From assembly GCA_037952775.1 (NCBI GenBank), contig JBANAY010000003.1, forward strand, positions 9,362,001 through 9,426,000: DNA of 64,000 nucleotides. Reading direction: 5' to 3'. A model generated the notes under the pieces. The model was not told where the DNA came from. It saw only the letters and a list, made by a program, of their open reading frames with translations, and searched no databases. A program made the translations under genes and the position numbers. This DNA comes from Clonostachys chloroleuca. Lineage: Eukaryota; Ascomycota; Sordariomycetes; Hypocreales; Bionectriaceae. The first letter of the stretch is position 1. Each line of letters begins with the position of its first letter. Positions 11,883 through 22,767 of this stretch are shown here, piece after piece.

Positions 11883-13469
11883 TCATCTCCAGCGATAAAA
11901 CTCGGACAAAACCCCATTATGGATAAACTTAATGCCACTGGACTCAAATGCTTGGCGAAACACCTCGGCTTGCTCTTCTTCGACACCGCGGATGGAGACC
12001 TTTCTCAACTTGGGAAAGAGTTCAGCAGCTCCGGAAGCAAGCCCCAGGATATCCTGCTGAATGTGCTCGTGCGGTTTATCTAGTCCAAACACTTGCAGCG
12101 AGTTTGGCAAGAGGCTCGTCAAGAGCGTTCCATCCGTCGTGGTGTCGTCGTCGGTCTCGGCATAGACACATGTTCCGCAGAGTTCTAGGTTCTCCAGGAC
12201 CTTCATGTCTGATAGCCCGCGCATGACTTGGTCCTCATCGAGGTCATCCCCATAGAATGCCTCCTGAAGGTCGATTGAGACGGTCTGCAAGGTGTCCCTG
12301 CGGATGAGGAGTGCGGCCGAGATGTCCACGGGGGTTGCCTCGCCCATTTCGTTCACTGTAGCACCGCCGGACTGATAGCGAAACGTCTTGAGATTTGGAA
12401 AACTCCTCATCGTGGTTTCCAAGTCGCTCAGTGTACTCCACTCAAACACAACCGTGGTGACATTCTCGTGGCGGAAATGGCTCTGTCCTCTACCAACCAA
12501 TGCGGAACTATTCAATAACCGACAGTGCAATGTCTTCAATGCTGGAGCGGCCACAAAAATACCAGTCATGCCATCAAGTTGGACCCCTCTCGCCTCCCAA
12601 TTCAGGACCCTGATTGTGGTAAGAGAGGGAAGCATGTGAGGGCGAAAGAAAGGTTTTTGGTTTAGGTAGCCCCCTTCCAACGTCAGCTGCTTCACATTTG
12701 GCGTCTTTGACATGATTAGGATTGCCAGAAACTCTTGAGCGAGGTAGTCGCACATGTCACCCCCGTCCATTCGCCAGGGCAAATTATCGGCGTCCCATAG
12801 GCATTTTGGCGACACTCGATCGCCGTGACTATTGTAGATGGTCTCGGTTGCCATCTCAGCCTCGAAAAGCCGCCTGTCCTCATCGGAATTAACGGTCCAG
12901 TAGCCAACGGCCCAAAGATCAGGCCCAAAGACGAGTTCTTGCACTTGCTGCGCAACATCTGGCCTCTGGACAATCATGCGAGCAATGGCGGGACTATCCC
13001 TTTTGATGGCCCATGGCATGTGGTAGAGGATGGGCTGTGCAATGTCACAAAGTGTTTTACAGGTACGTGAGAGGCATGAGAGAGCAGTGAGGCCTTCATT
13101 TGCATCTTTGAGGGCCGAGGGTCCTTGGTCGTACGCGGGTGGCTCGGAACCTTTGCGGACGCAGTGCGTGCAGAGATTTTGACATATTGCCATCAAGGTC
13201 TCTGCAGGGAGAGTGAGCAGAGAGGGGTGGCCATTTTCGAAGTCATTCTGCTCTACTTGAGTTTCTGCTCGAAATTTACACAGAAAACAGAGCAGCCAAT
13301 TGCGCAGGTAGTAGAGATCGGAGTTCAAGTGTGAAGTTTGTTTGTCCTTGAATTCACGGAGCCAGGATTTGATGTCAGCACCACCTATGTCATAATTGAT
13401 CCCTGACTCGCAACCCGCAATTCGCACACATGTATGGACCTCACGTGCATAATACGTGATGTAATTCAT
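11883..13469 (-). CDS. F-box protein with leucine-rich-repeat-like C terminus
   Basis: One uninterrupted frame of 528 aa. An F-box-like segment begins near residue 83 (SLLTLPAETLMAICQNLC) and continues into a Cys/Leu-rich helix. The remainder has recurring strand-helix units such as LPSLTTIRVLNW, VTTVVFEWSTLSDL and MKVLENLELCGTCVY, typical of degenerate LRR repeats in fungal F-box proteins. It probably acts as the substrate-recruiting subunit of an SCF ubiquitin ligase; the target is unknown. The first 80 residues look less conserved, so a downstream start or an undetected 5' intron is possible. It is convergent with the preceding gene. Confidence 0.75.
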   Translation of the reverse strand: MNYITYYAREVHTCVRIAGCESGINYDIGGADIKSWLREFKDKQTSHLNSDLYYLRNWLLCFLCKFRAETQVEQNDFENGHPSLLTLPAETLMAICQNLCTHCVRKGSEPPAYDQGPSALKDANEGLTALSCLSRTCKTLCDIAQPILYHMPWAIKRDSPAIARMIVQRPDVAQQVQELVFGPDLWAVGYWTVNSDEDRRLFEAEMATETIYNSHGDRVSPKCLWDADNLPWRMDGGDMCDYLAQEFLAILIMSKTPNVKQLTLEGGYLNQKPFFRPHMLPSLTTIRVLNWEARGVQLDGMTGIFVAAPALKTLHCRLLNSSALVGRGQSHFRHENVTTVVFEWSTLSDLETTMRSFPNLKTFRYQSGGATVNEMGEATPVDISAALLIRRDTLQTVSIDLQEAFYGDDLDEDQVMRGLSDMKVLENLELCGTCVYAETDDDTTTDGTLLTSLLPNSLQVFGLDKPHEHIQQDILGLASGAAELFPKLRKVSIRGVEEEQAEVFRQAFESSGIKFIHNGVLSEFYRWR

Positions 13470-14056
13470 TTAAGCCTACCTTAATTCCTGCATGGAGCTA
13501 CTATTAGGCATAGCAGAGGAACTCCATAAGATATAACTGTTATTAGCTTAGTTTTAGTTTGGCAAGGTAATAGCCAGAAGACCTCGAATTCTTAAGCTCT
13601 TAATACTTAAATAGTTCAGCGAATAGGTCTTGAAAAGCGTTCTGCTGAACAGTCAACCTAGCTGCTTAGATAGCTTGTTAGTTGAATCAAGTCATTATCC
13701 ACGAATCAAAATTAATATACCTCCTGTATTGCTAGATCGGCAGAAATTTTGCATCTTATAGCATGCGGGGTCCGGATATCTCGGCCTCGGACACAACTAC
13801 GCCGAGTCAATGAACTCAAGGATAAAGATTCATCTCGGAGACACTATTTCCGGGGGTGAGGTACGCTTCTCGGAGAATTCAACGGTAAAATTTAGCCGGA
13901 TATTTCCAAATGAAAGTGTTAGGAGTTTCATCTTGAGCCTTCACCTAATTTAGCCGGGCGCGAGTACAAGTTGAGCTCAGCATTATCATATATGGTTTTT
14001 TTCGTTGTGAGTAATACTATTTTATCGAGAGACAATATCTCTCGAAACCTGGCACC
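13470..14056. other. Intergenic, divergent promoter
   Basis: Separates the F-box gene (minus) from the pectate lyase gene (plus). No open frame or repeat of note is seen. Confidence 0.5.
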
Positions 14057-17000
14057 ATGGAGATTAAATCGCTTCTGACGGTTAATCTCATTGCCGGCCT
14101 ATTGTCAACATCGTTTGCTCAACAACCCTTGTGGGAGAGATGCGGAGGCCAGGATTGGACGGGAGAGACTGAGTGTGTGGACGGTGCGGTTTGTGTGTAA
14201 TAATCAACTGTTCCGTATTTGATACTTCTGGAGTGTAGGAAGCTGAAACTTGATATAGATTCGTCAACGACTCGTACTCACAATGCCAGTCCGGAACTGC
14301 CAGTCAAAGCACGTTTAGTACCTCTGTTATCAGCCAGTAAGAGCACCCCGGCGTCTGCCATAGTAAACATACTCTCATTAGCGGACACGAGTTAACAAAT
14401 ATATAGAAGTACGTTGAGGAAACTAGCGAAGAACGTCAGCTGCTAGATCTCTTACTAACGTTCATTCAATAGCCGCGGCTAGTAGGTCTGCACCATCGGT
14501 TGCGATTACTAAATCTGAACGGAGTGCTTCTGATGCTCCTGAAGCAGGTGGCTTCCGTGTGCGCCTCAACCCTAACGGTTTGCGGGTGTGGGATGACCAC
14601 GACTGGCCAGTCTGGACAGTTTTGTCGCAAGCATCACATTCTTACACTTCCAACGGGGTAACATTTACCTTGTCTACAGAAGGAACTACTCTAAAGGGGG
14701 CTCGTTACAAGTATGTCCAGCAGAGGGCCGCTGCTGGCATGGGAGAGAAGATGGTCGGCGAGGCGATGTCCTCCGACGCAGAGAGCACGCCGATCACGCT
14801 CACAATTCAGGGTCTGTCAGCCGGTATGCATACTCTTGCGACTTGGCATAATGCTCCCCATAAGCTGGCTTCCACTGCCGCCTTGGCCATCTCCGTGAAA
14901 GGAAACGACGTTTTATCGGTTAGTGGCTCCCGCGGAGTGTTGTTCTCTTGTAAATTAGCTGACCGCCATCTATCAGAATGTGGCCCAGAGCATTCGTCAG
15001 GACAACTTATGGGATTCTTCATCCTCCTATCTGACCTTTGATGTGGCTTCCACTACTGAAGAAGTCAAGATAATATACACGCCAGACTCTAGTGGCGACA
15101 AAAGAGCATACTTGAATGGATTTGAGATTGACAAGGCCGATGTAAAGACTCAGATTCAATTCCCATACCCTTTGCATTTGGATGAACATGTCGACTTGGA
15201 GGGCAAGACAAGTACCAGCGTCTCATGGAAAGCGGCCAAGTCGGCAACATCGCCTTCCTATAACACATATCTCGGAACCGAAACCGGCAAGCTCAAACTG
15301 GTTGAATCAGGCGCCTCAACGTCGACCACGTTCTCGGGTGGGTCTTAACAACAAGGAGTGAAGGTCAATTCTCTTTCTATGCTAATGATCCACGTCAAAG
15401 GCCTGAACACCGATGACTACTATTACTGGCGAGTCGATGTCGTCTCAAATGATAAAACCTTTATTGGCCGAGAAAACATGTTCCGCGTTGCACATTTGGC
15501 GTTTCCCGGAGCAGAGGGTCACGGGTAAGTTTTGTTAATGAAACGGTATCAAGCTGCACCGGCTAACGTCCTTACAGTCGATTTGCGCGTGGGGGAAGAG
15601 GGGGCAAAGTTGTCAAGGTGACAACCCTGGAGGATGGGACAGAGCCTGGAACTCTCAGATACGCATTATCTGTGGCTACAGGCCCACGAACCGTAATCTT
15701 TGATGTCGGTGGAGTCATCACGACAACATCTCGTCTGACCGTCAGTGATAAGTATGTCACCGTGGCTGCTCAAACTGCGCCTGGAAAGGGTATTGTTATC
15801 CAAGGAATGCCTGTTGGCCTGAGTGGTGAGTCTTGTCTATCGTATTCTCTCACTATGATTCTCTTTATTAACCACCTTTGCAGGAGCATCTGATAATATC
15901 TGGAGACACATGCGAGTTAGACCTGGGAAGGTGAGTCTTTCTCAGCTAATAAAACGAAGATGTGGAAGAAACAAAACTAACATACAGCTACATTAAAGGT
16001 GTCCGGTGAGACCATTGATGGCATGGGAATGGCTGGTAGCAATTACGCCATCTTTGATCGCTGTTCTGTGGGCTGGACAATCGACGAAAGCTTTTCGTCT
16101 CGTAGCGCCAACAACATCACGTTGCAGAGAACTTTAATATCAGAGCCCCTCAATGTGGCTGGCCATAAGGTATGGTCCCGATACAACCTCGTTGGGCCTT
16201 CAGCTAACCAGACTTGAAACCCAGAACTACCCTCCTGGCACTGCACACGGCTATTCCGGTATGTTTCAAGCAGTCACCAGAACTTCCCCAATAGCAAGCA
16301 AACATTCATTGTTAACTGGTTTTCTCATTTCCAGCTTCTGTGGGTGGCAACATTGGATCATTCCATCATAATCTTCTCGCTCACGCTGAAGGTCGAAGCT
16401 GGTCCATGGCTGGAGGGCTGGATGATGCAGCCTCATTCAACGGGCGTCTCGACTTCCGAAACAATGTCGTGTATAATTTCGGCCACCGAGTGACAGACGG
16501 CGGAGCACACCAAGTCAACTTTGTCGGCAACTACTACAAGCCAGGACCAGCAACTGGCAGCAGCATGACATACGACCTGGAAGGCACCTACGAGGATGAT
16601 GCTCCGGGTACGCAGACATATTACTGCTCGGGTAATTCGATGCCTGGCGTCTTCACACAGGTAAGTTGCTCCAGTTAGCGTCCAAACCTCTGCCACTCAC
16701 TACTGGTGGTATATTCTTCGTACTGACCTGTTTTTTTTTCTCGTTTAGGACTCGACTCAGTACGTAGGTGACGGCACTGGCCAGACATCAAACATCGCAT
16801 GCAGAGCTGTGATTAAGTTCAGTCCTGGACCAACCTACCAGAAATTCTACGACAATGAATTCTTTAAATCACACGTGGAGACGCAGACGTCGACCGAGGC
16901 CTACAAACGCGTGCTCTCCGATGTGGGCGCCCAACAACCAGTATTTGACGATCACGACACTCGCATTATTCAGGAGACACTCAACGGATCATACACGTAC

Positions 17001-17441
17001 ACCGGAAGTGTAGGAAACACAAAGGGGATCATCGATGACCCGGCAGATGCGGGCGGGCTAGAGGATTTCCCGTCTGTGACCCGGGATTCGTCGTGGGATA
17101 GTGATAATGATGGCATCGCTGACTGGTGGGACGGATCAACCGGAGGAGAGGGATACACACCGCTGGAAGGATACATCAACTTCATGGCTGAACCTCACGT
17201 GTATGTGTCGCCATCAAAGACTGTCACGATTAATCTGGCTGCGTTGGCTTCAGGCTTCTCATCCCCATCGTTCAGTGTTTCTGAACCAACCAAAGGCTCA
17301 GTCTCGCTCAGCGGTTCCGAGGCGTCGTATTCAGCCGGCGCATCCGCGGGTATTGATTATGTTACAGTCAACATCAAAGACGGCGAAGGCAGCACCTGGT
17401 CAAGGAAGGTGGGAATCGCCATATACGAGGGCGCAAATTAG
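14057..17441 (+). CDS. Secreted pectate lyase-like protein with N-terminal CBM1
   Basis: Eleven exons (14057-14196, 14259-14336, 14486-14918, 14977-15337, 15401-15524, 15578-15825, 15884-15930, 15999-16169, 16225-16258, 16335-16660, 16749-17441) give 884 aa. Signal peptide 1-21; CBM1 cellulose-binding module (RCGGQDWTGETEC to DSYSQCQ); Ser-rich linker; two beta-sandwich-like regions; then a right-handed beta-helix lyase domain opening with FPGAEGHGRFARGGRGGKV, as in PL1-type pectate lyases. A DSDNDGIADWWD motif looks like a calcium loop, and a cadherin-like beta tail closes the protein. It should act outside the cell on pectin while anchored to cellulose. The acceptor at 14485, not 14472, is needed to keep the frame across the linker. 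The exact linker splice is the least certain part. Confidence 0.8.
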
Positions 17442-18690
17442 ATGGTGAGTCAGACGTGCGGTTGTGTGCGCGACTCAACCAACGCGCCAGGGCCAGCAGC
17501 GCGACCTTTATGCGCTTCAGCGGCTGAGCCCCAGGGATTGTATAAATAAAAACATTATTGCTTACCGTTAAAGTGGCCAATGCAAAAGTAATATTACCCG
17601 GATTAATAGCCAGGCTTGTGGTTTTGTTGAAGAAAATTTTTTACATTTGCATTGCCGTATCCGAAGCTATTGATATGTTTACTTTTGGGCGGAAGAACTC
17701 GGCTCCCACAGTTGATTACGGAGCACTTATTTGAGCTTCGACACAATATGGAGTTCTTGGCTTCCGAAATTTGGGCATGAACAAACGTGCCCGGGGAATG
17801 ACGAGAGAGTGTGGAGAGCAGCATGGCATTTTGGCAAAGGGCCGTCCCGGAGTGAGTCTGTTTGCACTATGTACGTCATAAGAGCTGTTTGAGATTGCTC
17901 TGGCAGCTAGTTCGTGCCCAACGACAAGGAGCATCCTGAACCATCAAGATTCAAGAGGAGCCTGCTGGATGCCGAGGCTGGATGGGGAAGAGTTGGACTC
18001 CGACACACACTGAAAACAAGTTTCATCTCCACGGCTACAGCTGGATTGTGGGCGGCGCTATATCAGGATCCAAAATTCCAATAGCGGCAGGACTGGGATT
18101 AGAGTGTGATCGGAAAGCATCCTGGTCCATGCCCGGATCGCCTCAGTGACTCTGGCGTGTGTGCCTGAGATTGAGCTGACCCGTGGCGGCCACGGTCTTG
18201 GTCCTCTTGGACTCCTTCTGTCAGACTGTGCCTAGCAGGACCCTGCGTTTAATTAACTATAGTCTAAGGATATGCAGGGGTGATCCCACCAAATCAAAAT
18301 TACAGGCGAAAGGCACAGCCCATCAGCCACCATCAATGGTCCATCATTGGACCCGTTTACCCCTGCTCCGTCCAGAGGAATGTTTTTCGAGTCGGGCAGC
18401 AGCAGCCCTTTCTGGGTCTGTCTTCCAGAAGGCGGATTTCGGGGGTGGTTGGGCGGCCACAATGTCCCTTTTTTCCCCGGTAGGACAGAATCCGATGGAT
18501 GCCCAACCGGATGCACATACTACTTAGGCCCGATGGGCTGCAGGTCTGGTGCCTTTGTCCTTTCTGAACCTATCCCATCCCAATCAATCACAGAATCGAG
18601 AGAGGCGCGCTGCAAAGCCGCGGGGCCAAGCTGCAGGTTACTTCAACCAGATCCGATCTACCCAGGACAACCTTCTTAATCATCTCAGCC
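17442..18690. other. Intergenic, no gene recognised
   Basis: 1.25 kb between tandem genes. Open frames in the right half (18183-18690) are short, overlap one another and look like chance products of a GC-rich leader. Confidence 0.5.
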
Positions 18691-19788
18691 ATGGCCCCAT
18701 CAGCGTCCGCCCCGCCTCCCAGCTTTGCCCAGCTGGAACAGGCAGCTCTCCACATTGTCCGGCTCATGAGTGACACGCCTGGTTTGGAGAACACCAAGCT
18801 GGCCGTCACTGGTGATCTGGCTGTGTGCAAGTATCTCCCCCAGCACGGCCGAGTTGAGGTAAGACAACACAATTCATCCCCTTACCATTAGGCCGAGTGA
18901 AGCTAACCGTCGCACTAATATGGTCAGAGCATCGACTTTGTCATCAGCAAGTCGTCGTCGCCCAGCCGGGTCAAGAAGGAGATTGTCAACCACCCAATGA
19001 GCCCCCTTTTTGAGAAGGCCGGCCTCGTCTACATCAAGCTGTCCACTGGTCAGCAGGTTGAGGTCAAGATGATCCCAGACTGGCTCAGCCCCTATCTCCC
19101 CGCCGCCGCGCGACCAGTGCGAGAGAACACCAACGCCCTCCCCTACATCTCCATTGACGACTTGATTGTCTTCAAGGTGGATGCCTGTGGCCTTCGCGAG
19201 CGTGAGGCGAGCAAGCGACAGGAGGCATGCGTCGCCGCCGCGCTCCTGGAGCTTGCATCTGAACATGGCCCCATCGATGTCGACGAGGACAAGTTGGACC
19301 GGATTGAGCAGGCTCTTCCGGAAATCCTTGAGTTCTGCGACGCTGAGCACGACAAGAGCTGGTGGCAGCGCCGACTTGGTGGCGTTCCCGACAAGAGGAG
19401 ATCGGTCCAGGAGATCCTCTCTGATCTCGCTGAACACCCGACGTCGCCATCGGCAATGTCGTCTCCTCCTACTTCTCCCCGGGCCCCCCTCTCCAAGAGG
19501 TCGTCGATGTATTCCACCATGTCGCGCACCTCCTCGTCCACGAGCTCCATCTCAAACCTGTCGACCTTTTCCTCAATGACCTCCATCACCACCCCGGATG
19601 ATGAGATCAAGCCTCTTGAGAAGAGCACTCGGCCACGCAAGCTCAGCGTCACGGGACACTCCAAGAAGCACGCCAGGCATCCCTCCAGCGGTGTGGCTCC
19701 TACTAATGCCAGGCTTGAGGATGCCATCCAGCGTATGCACATTGGCCGTCCAGCCTCGCCTGGGGTTGCCCTCACCAACCAGATTTAA
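18691..19788 (+). CDS. Conserved fungal protein of unknown function
   Basis: Two exons (18691-18858, 18928-19788) give 342 aa. The N-terminal 190 residues look like a compact alpha/beta domain: KLAVTGDLAVCKYLPQHGRVE, then SIDFVISKSSSPSRVKKEI, and later YISIDDLIVFKVDACGLR. The order faintly recalls nucleotidyltransferase-like folds, in which an acidic pair would be needed, but I cannot show one. The C-terminal 150 residues are Ser/Pro/Thr-rich and basic, probably disordered and phosphorylated. No signal peptide or membrane helix. The Met at 18691 lies in a good context (CCATGGCCCC). I do not recognise a named family with confidence. Confidence 0.7.
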
Positions 19789-21107
19789 CACTCATTCATC
19801 TCAATGTTTTCTTTTTTCCTTGATTGTTTCTTAAGCGCATTGGCACATAGCAAGTTTTCTCCTACTCCCACTTCCATCTTCTTTGTTATTTTTCTTCTTT
19901 TCTCATGTTTTTATCTTATTATCTTGATGGTTATTAGTTAGATACGGATACGGGAAACGAATAGCCTTGGTCTTTCACAGATACCCGCGACGAATGAGGC
20001 GCACATTTTTGTAACGGACTTTGGTAGCGTTTGTTGATTCATTACGGGACGGTTCAGAAAAGTTTGGAGTCTGGGATAGACAAAAAGCAGGTAGAATTGG
20101 GGTTTGGTTAGACAAAAAGTTTTGTATCAACAGTAGTCGTCTTAGATGTATTTCTCATTGCAGATAGCAATTTAATCTGGCTCAATAGATCGTAACTGGG
20201 ATATCCGTACTCAAGTACAAAACACAACTTGACTACAAGTGCAATCAAACAGGGCATCAAGTTCCGCTACTAACGTATTCGTTGCTATTGACATTTAGAA
20301 CAGGTTCGATATGCCTGGCAATCGAACTGACCTGTTTCTGAAATACAAACACTCGAAAGGTTGAAACATAGCACTTATCAATACGTAGAATTCAACAGGG
20401 CTCTTCATATGACTTTAGATCTTAAACTATTCTACAACCTTTCATCCATTGTGTGGATATGTCGGGTCTGGCATCTTTCATTGCTCTTTTTAACTTTATG
20501 GTCAAACTCTCACCAGGACTCTACAGCCCTTAGTGTCAGTGATTTCTTTCCGTTATCTATGTATGGTGTGCGTTTATGATTTTCTTTCCTAAACACAGTC
20601 AGGTCTTGAAGGACTTCCCGAAAAACGAGACGTCCGTTATTCAGAGCTTATCCAGACCCATACAAATGAAATCAAAGAGAGCCAACTCAGATACAAGGGA
20701 TAATACCACCAGTTATTCCCACTCACAGAATCAGTAGCGAAACTTAATATGAGTAGTATTAAGTACCTAATTAGCTATAATAAATAATAAAAAAGGTCAA
20801 GAATATCTACATTTAGCTCATCAAGCATTTCTCGATTTCAGGCTTACTTAAGTCTCGAGTCTGGTCTACTATATGCTCTTCTCAGTAGATCTAGAATGTG
20901 GATAGCCCTCTCTTACTAAAATTCTTGTCGATGCAGTCTTACCCCGAGTAGGAAGAGCTATCTACTAATTTGTCTTCAGAAGGGTGACTAGAATACCACC
21001 CATGGGGCAGTCTCTGCTCTTGGAAGGAGTATCTACTAAAGCAAACCATAGCATAGTCAAATTAAATGTCATAAACTTAATCTTCCAGCCCAATCCTCTT
21101 AGACCAT
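19789..21107. other. AT-rich gene-poor island
   Basis: The first 200 bases are the T-rich 3' end of the preceding gene. From about 20100 the base composition drops to AT-rich with many stops in all frames. No intact gene is seen. A remnant follows at 21108. Confidence 0.45.
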
Positions 21108-21483
21108 ATGAATACCGCCAAAGGCTCACTTACAAGGTCTATCATGATTCTACTCAATGCCTTGGATGAATGTGTTGGCCCAGACTTCAGGAACTTGGTG
21201 CGGAATCTAGAGAATCAATTCTGCGAAAATAATCGAGGCCAAGGAAACCTCAAGCAAGCTCTCCGACAGACTAGCCACTTTCTACAACTTTCATATACGC
21301 GGAGAAGAAAAGCCAGATAAAATTAGCTACGATGTGAATTTCATTATTACATACCGGCTCAGCCATCTAGGAAAAGCGAAGAAGCTATCGCCGTATGTTC
21401 AAGATTCGGCTACATACCATCAGCTTTGGAGCACCACAACGGCACCTTGGACCGATGCTCGACTTGATAGCATCAATTGGTGA
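21108..21483 (+). pseudogene. Degenerate NACHT/STAND-like fragment
   Basis: A short frame at 21108-21320 contains SIMILLNALDECVG, which resembles the Walker-B strand (IDALDEC) of fungal NACHT proteins. Overlapping it in another frame, 21211-21483 is open for 90 codons (ISYDVNFIITYRLSHLGKAK and a Trp-rich end) without a good start. No P-loop or repeat domain is nearby. I infer a remnant of a STAND-type or unknown gene in a decaying AT-rich island; the evidence is thin. Confidence 0.3.
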
Positions 21484-21662
21484 GGCTAGGCACACTGACG
21501 TAAGAGGTCTCGGTTTCGTCATTTGTCTCAACCCCTCTTTTGCTTGAGCACTCAATCGGCTTGCTCTGCCCAAAGACATTCAGCTTCACCGACATAAAAG
21601 AGTGAACTAATTCTCGCACCATCAATCACGGAAAGCTCGGTATTCACGCAGCAGGGCACATC

Positions 21663-22501
21663 ATGACACGGCACATCCTCATACTCGGCGGGCATGGCAA
21701 GATTGCGCAGCTGCTCACACCGCTGCTCCTACGTAAGTCGTGGACAGTGACGAGCATCATTCGAACTTCGGAGCAGATACCTACTATTGAGGGACTGGCG
21801 ACTGGCCATGGGAAGCTCAACGTCCTTGTCCGCAGCCTCGAAGACGTCAAAGAGGTGTCGCAAGCCAAGGGGATACTGGATGAAGTCAAGCCGGATTCAA
21901 TCGTGTGGACTGCCGGCGCGGGCGGAAAGGGCCCTGCGGAAAGGGTGAGCGCGTGATCTCCCTCCATCCTCCGTTTCCATCCATCTAACGCGATAGACTG
22001 CAGACATTCGCTGTAGATCGAGACGCAGCGACGTGCTTTGTCAGAGCAGCTGTTGACACGCCAAGCATTTCCAAGCTTGTTTTGATATCATACCTCGCGT
22101 GCCGCCGAGCATCGCCCAGCTGGTGGGATGCGGATTCATGGGAATACGTCCGGAAAGTGCATGCCAGCTCCCTTGCCGACTACTGCGAAGCAAAGCTACA
22201 GGCCGACCAGGTTCTTGTCCAAGAAGCGCCCCAGAGAAGCGACTTTGCCGCCATCAGCCTGCGGCCGGGGATGCTCACAGACGCGACGTCGGGGGGTGTT
22301 GAGTTGGGGAAAACGAAAAGCGCGCGGGGGAATATTAGTCGCGCGTCTGTTGCGGAGACGGTCTCGGCTCTATTAGAGAATGAGGCCCTGAGCACATGTT
22401 GGTTGGATCTACTTGATGGAGATGAGGATGTTGGTACGGCTGTAGATCTTGTTGCTCAGGGTAGAGTAGATGCAGCAGAAGGGGAGAAGGCACACCCTTG
22501 A
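21663..22501 (+). CDS. NAD(P)-binding NmrA-like protein
   Basis: Two exons (21663-21944, 22004-22501) give 259 aa. The N terminus ILILGGHGKIAQLLTPLLL carries the GxxGxxA dinucleotide-binding turn, and IVWTAGAGGKGPAER corresponds to the next Rossmann strand. LVLISYLACRR replaces the usual active-site region, and YCEAKLQADQVL resembles the YxxxK helix of atypical/extended SDRs. SLRPGMLTDATSGG is a typical late loop. It matches the small NAD(P)-binding/NmrA-like group found in yeasts and moulds, soluble and of uncertain substrate. It lies 266 bp upstream of a Zn2Cys6 gene in the same direction. Confidence 0.8.
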
Positions 22502-22767
22502 TAGAGGGACGGATCCCAATGTTACGATGAAAGCTTAAAATTTGACTAGAAATAAAACAAAGAGTAAAATGAAATCATTCTCAGATTGAATGGTAATGCT
22601 TATGATGGGATCGTGATGTTTGGAATCTCAGTGAGATAAATGGGAGTGTATAGGGTAGGCCGTAGGATCGAAAAGGTGAAGCTCAATGGAGTTTCAATTG
22701 ACGAGGGGCTGTAACGCAGACCTGTTCTCTCTCCAGCTTATCAGGTGAGACAATTTGTTTCGGAGCC

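Noticed and set aside
14337..14490. Apparent frame break in the CBM1 linker of the pectate lyase
   Set aside because: Using the acceptor at 14485 instead of 14472 restores the frame without any base change.
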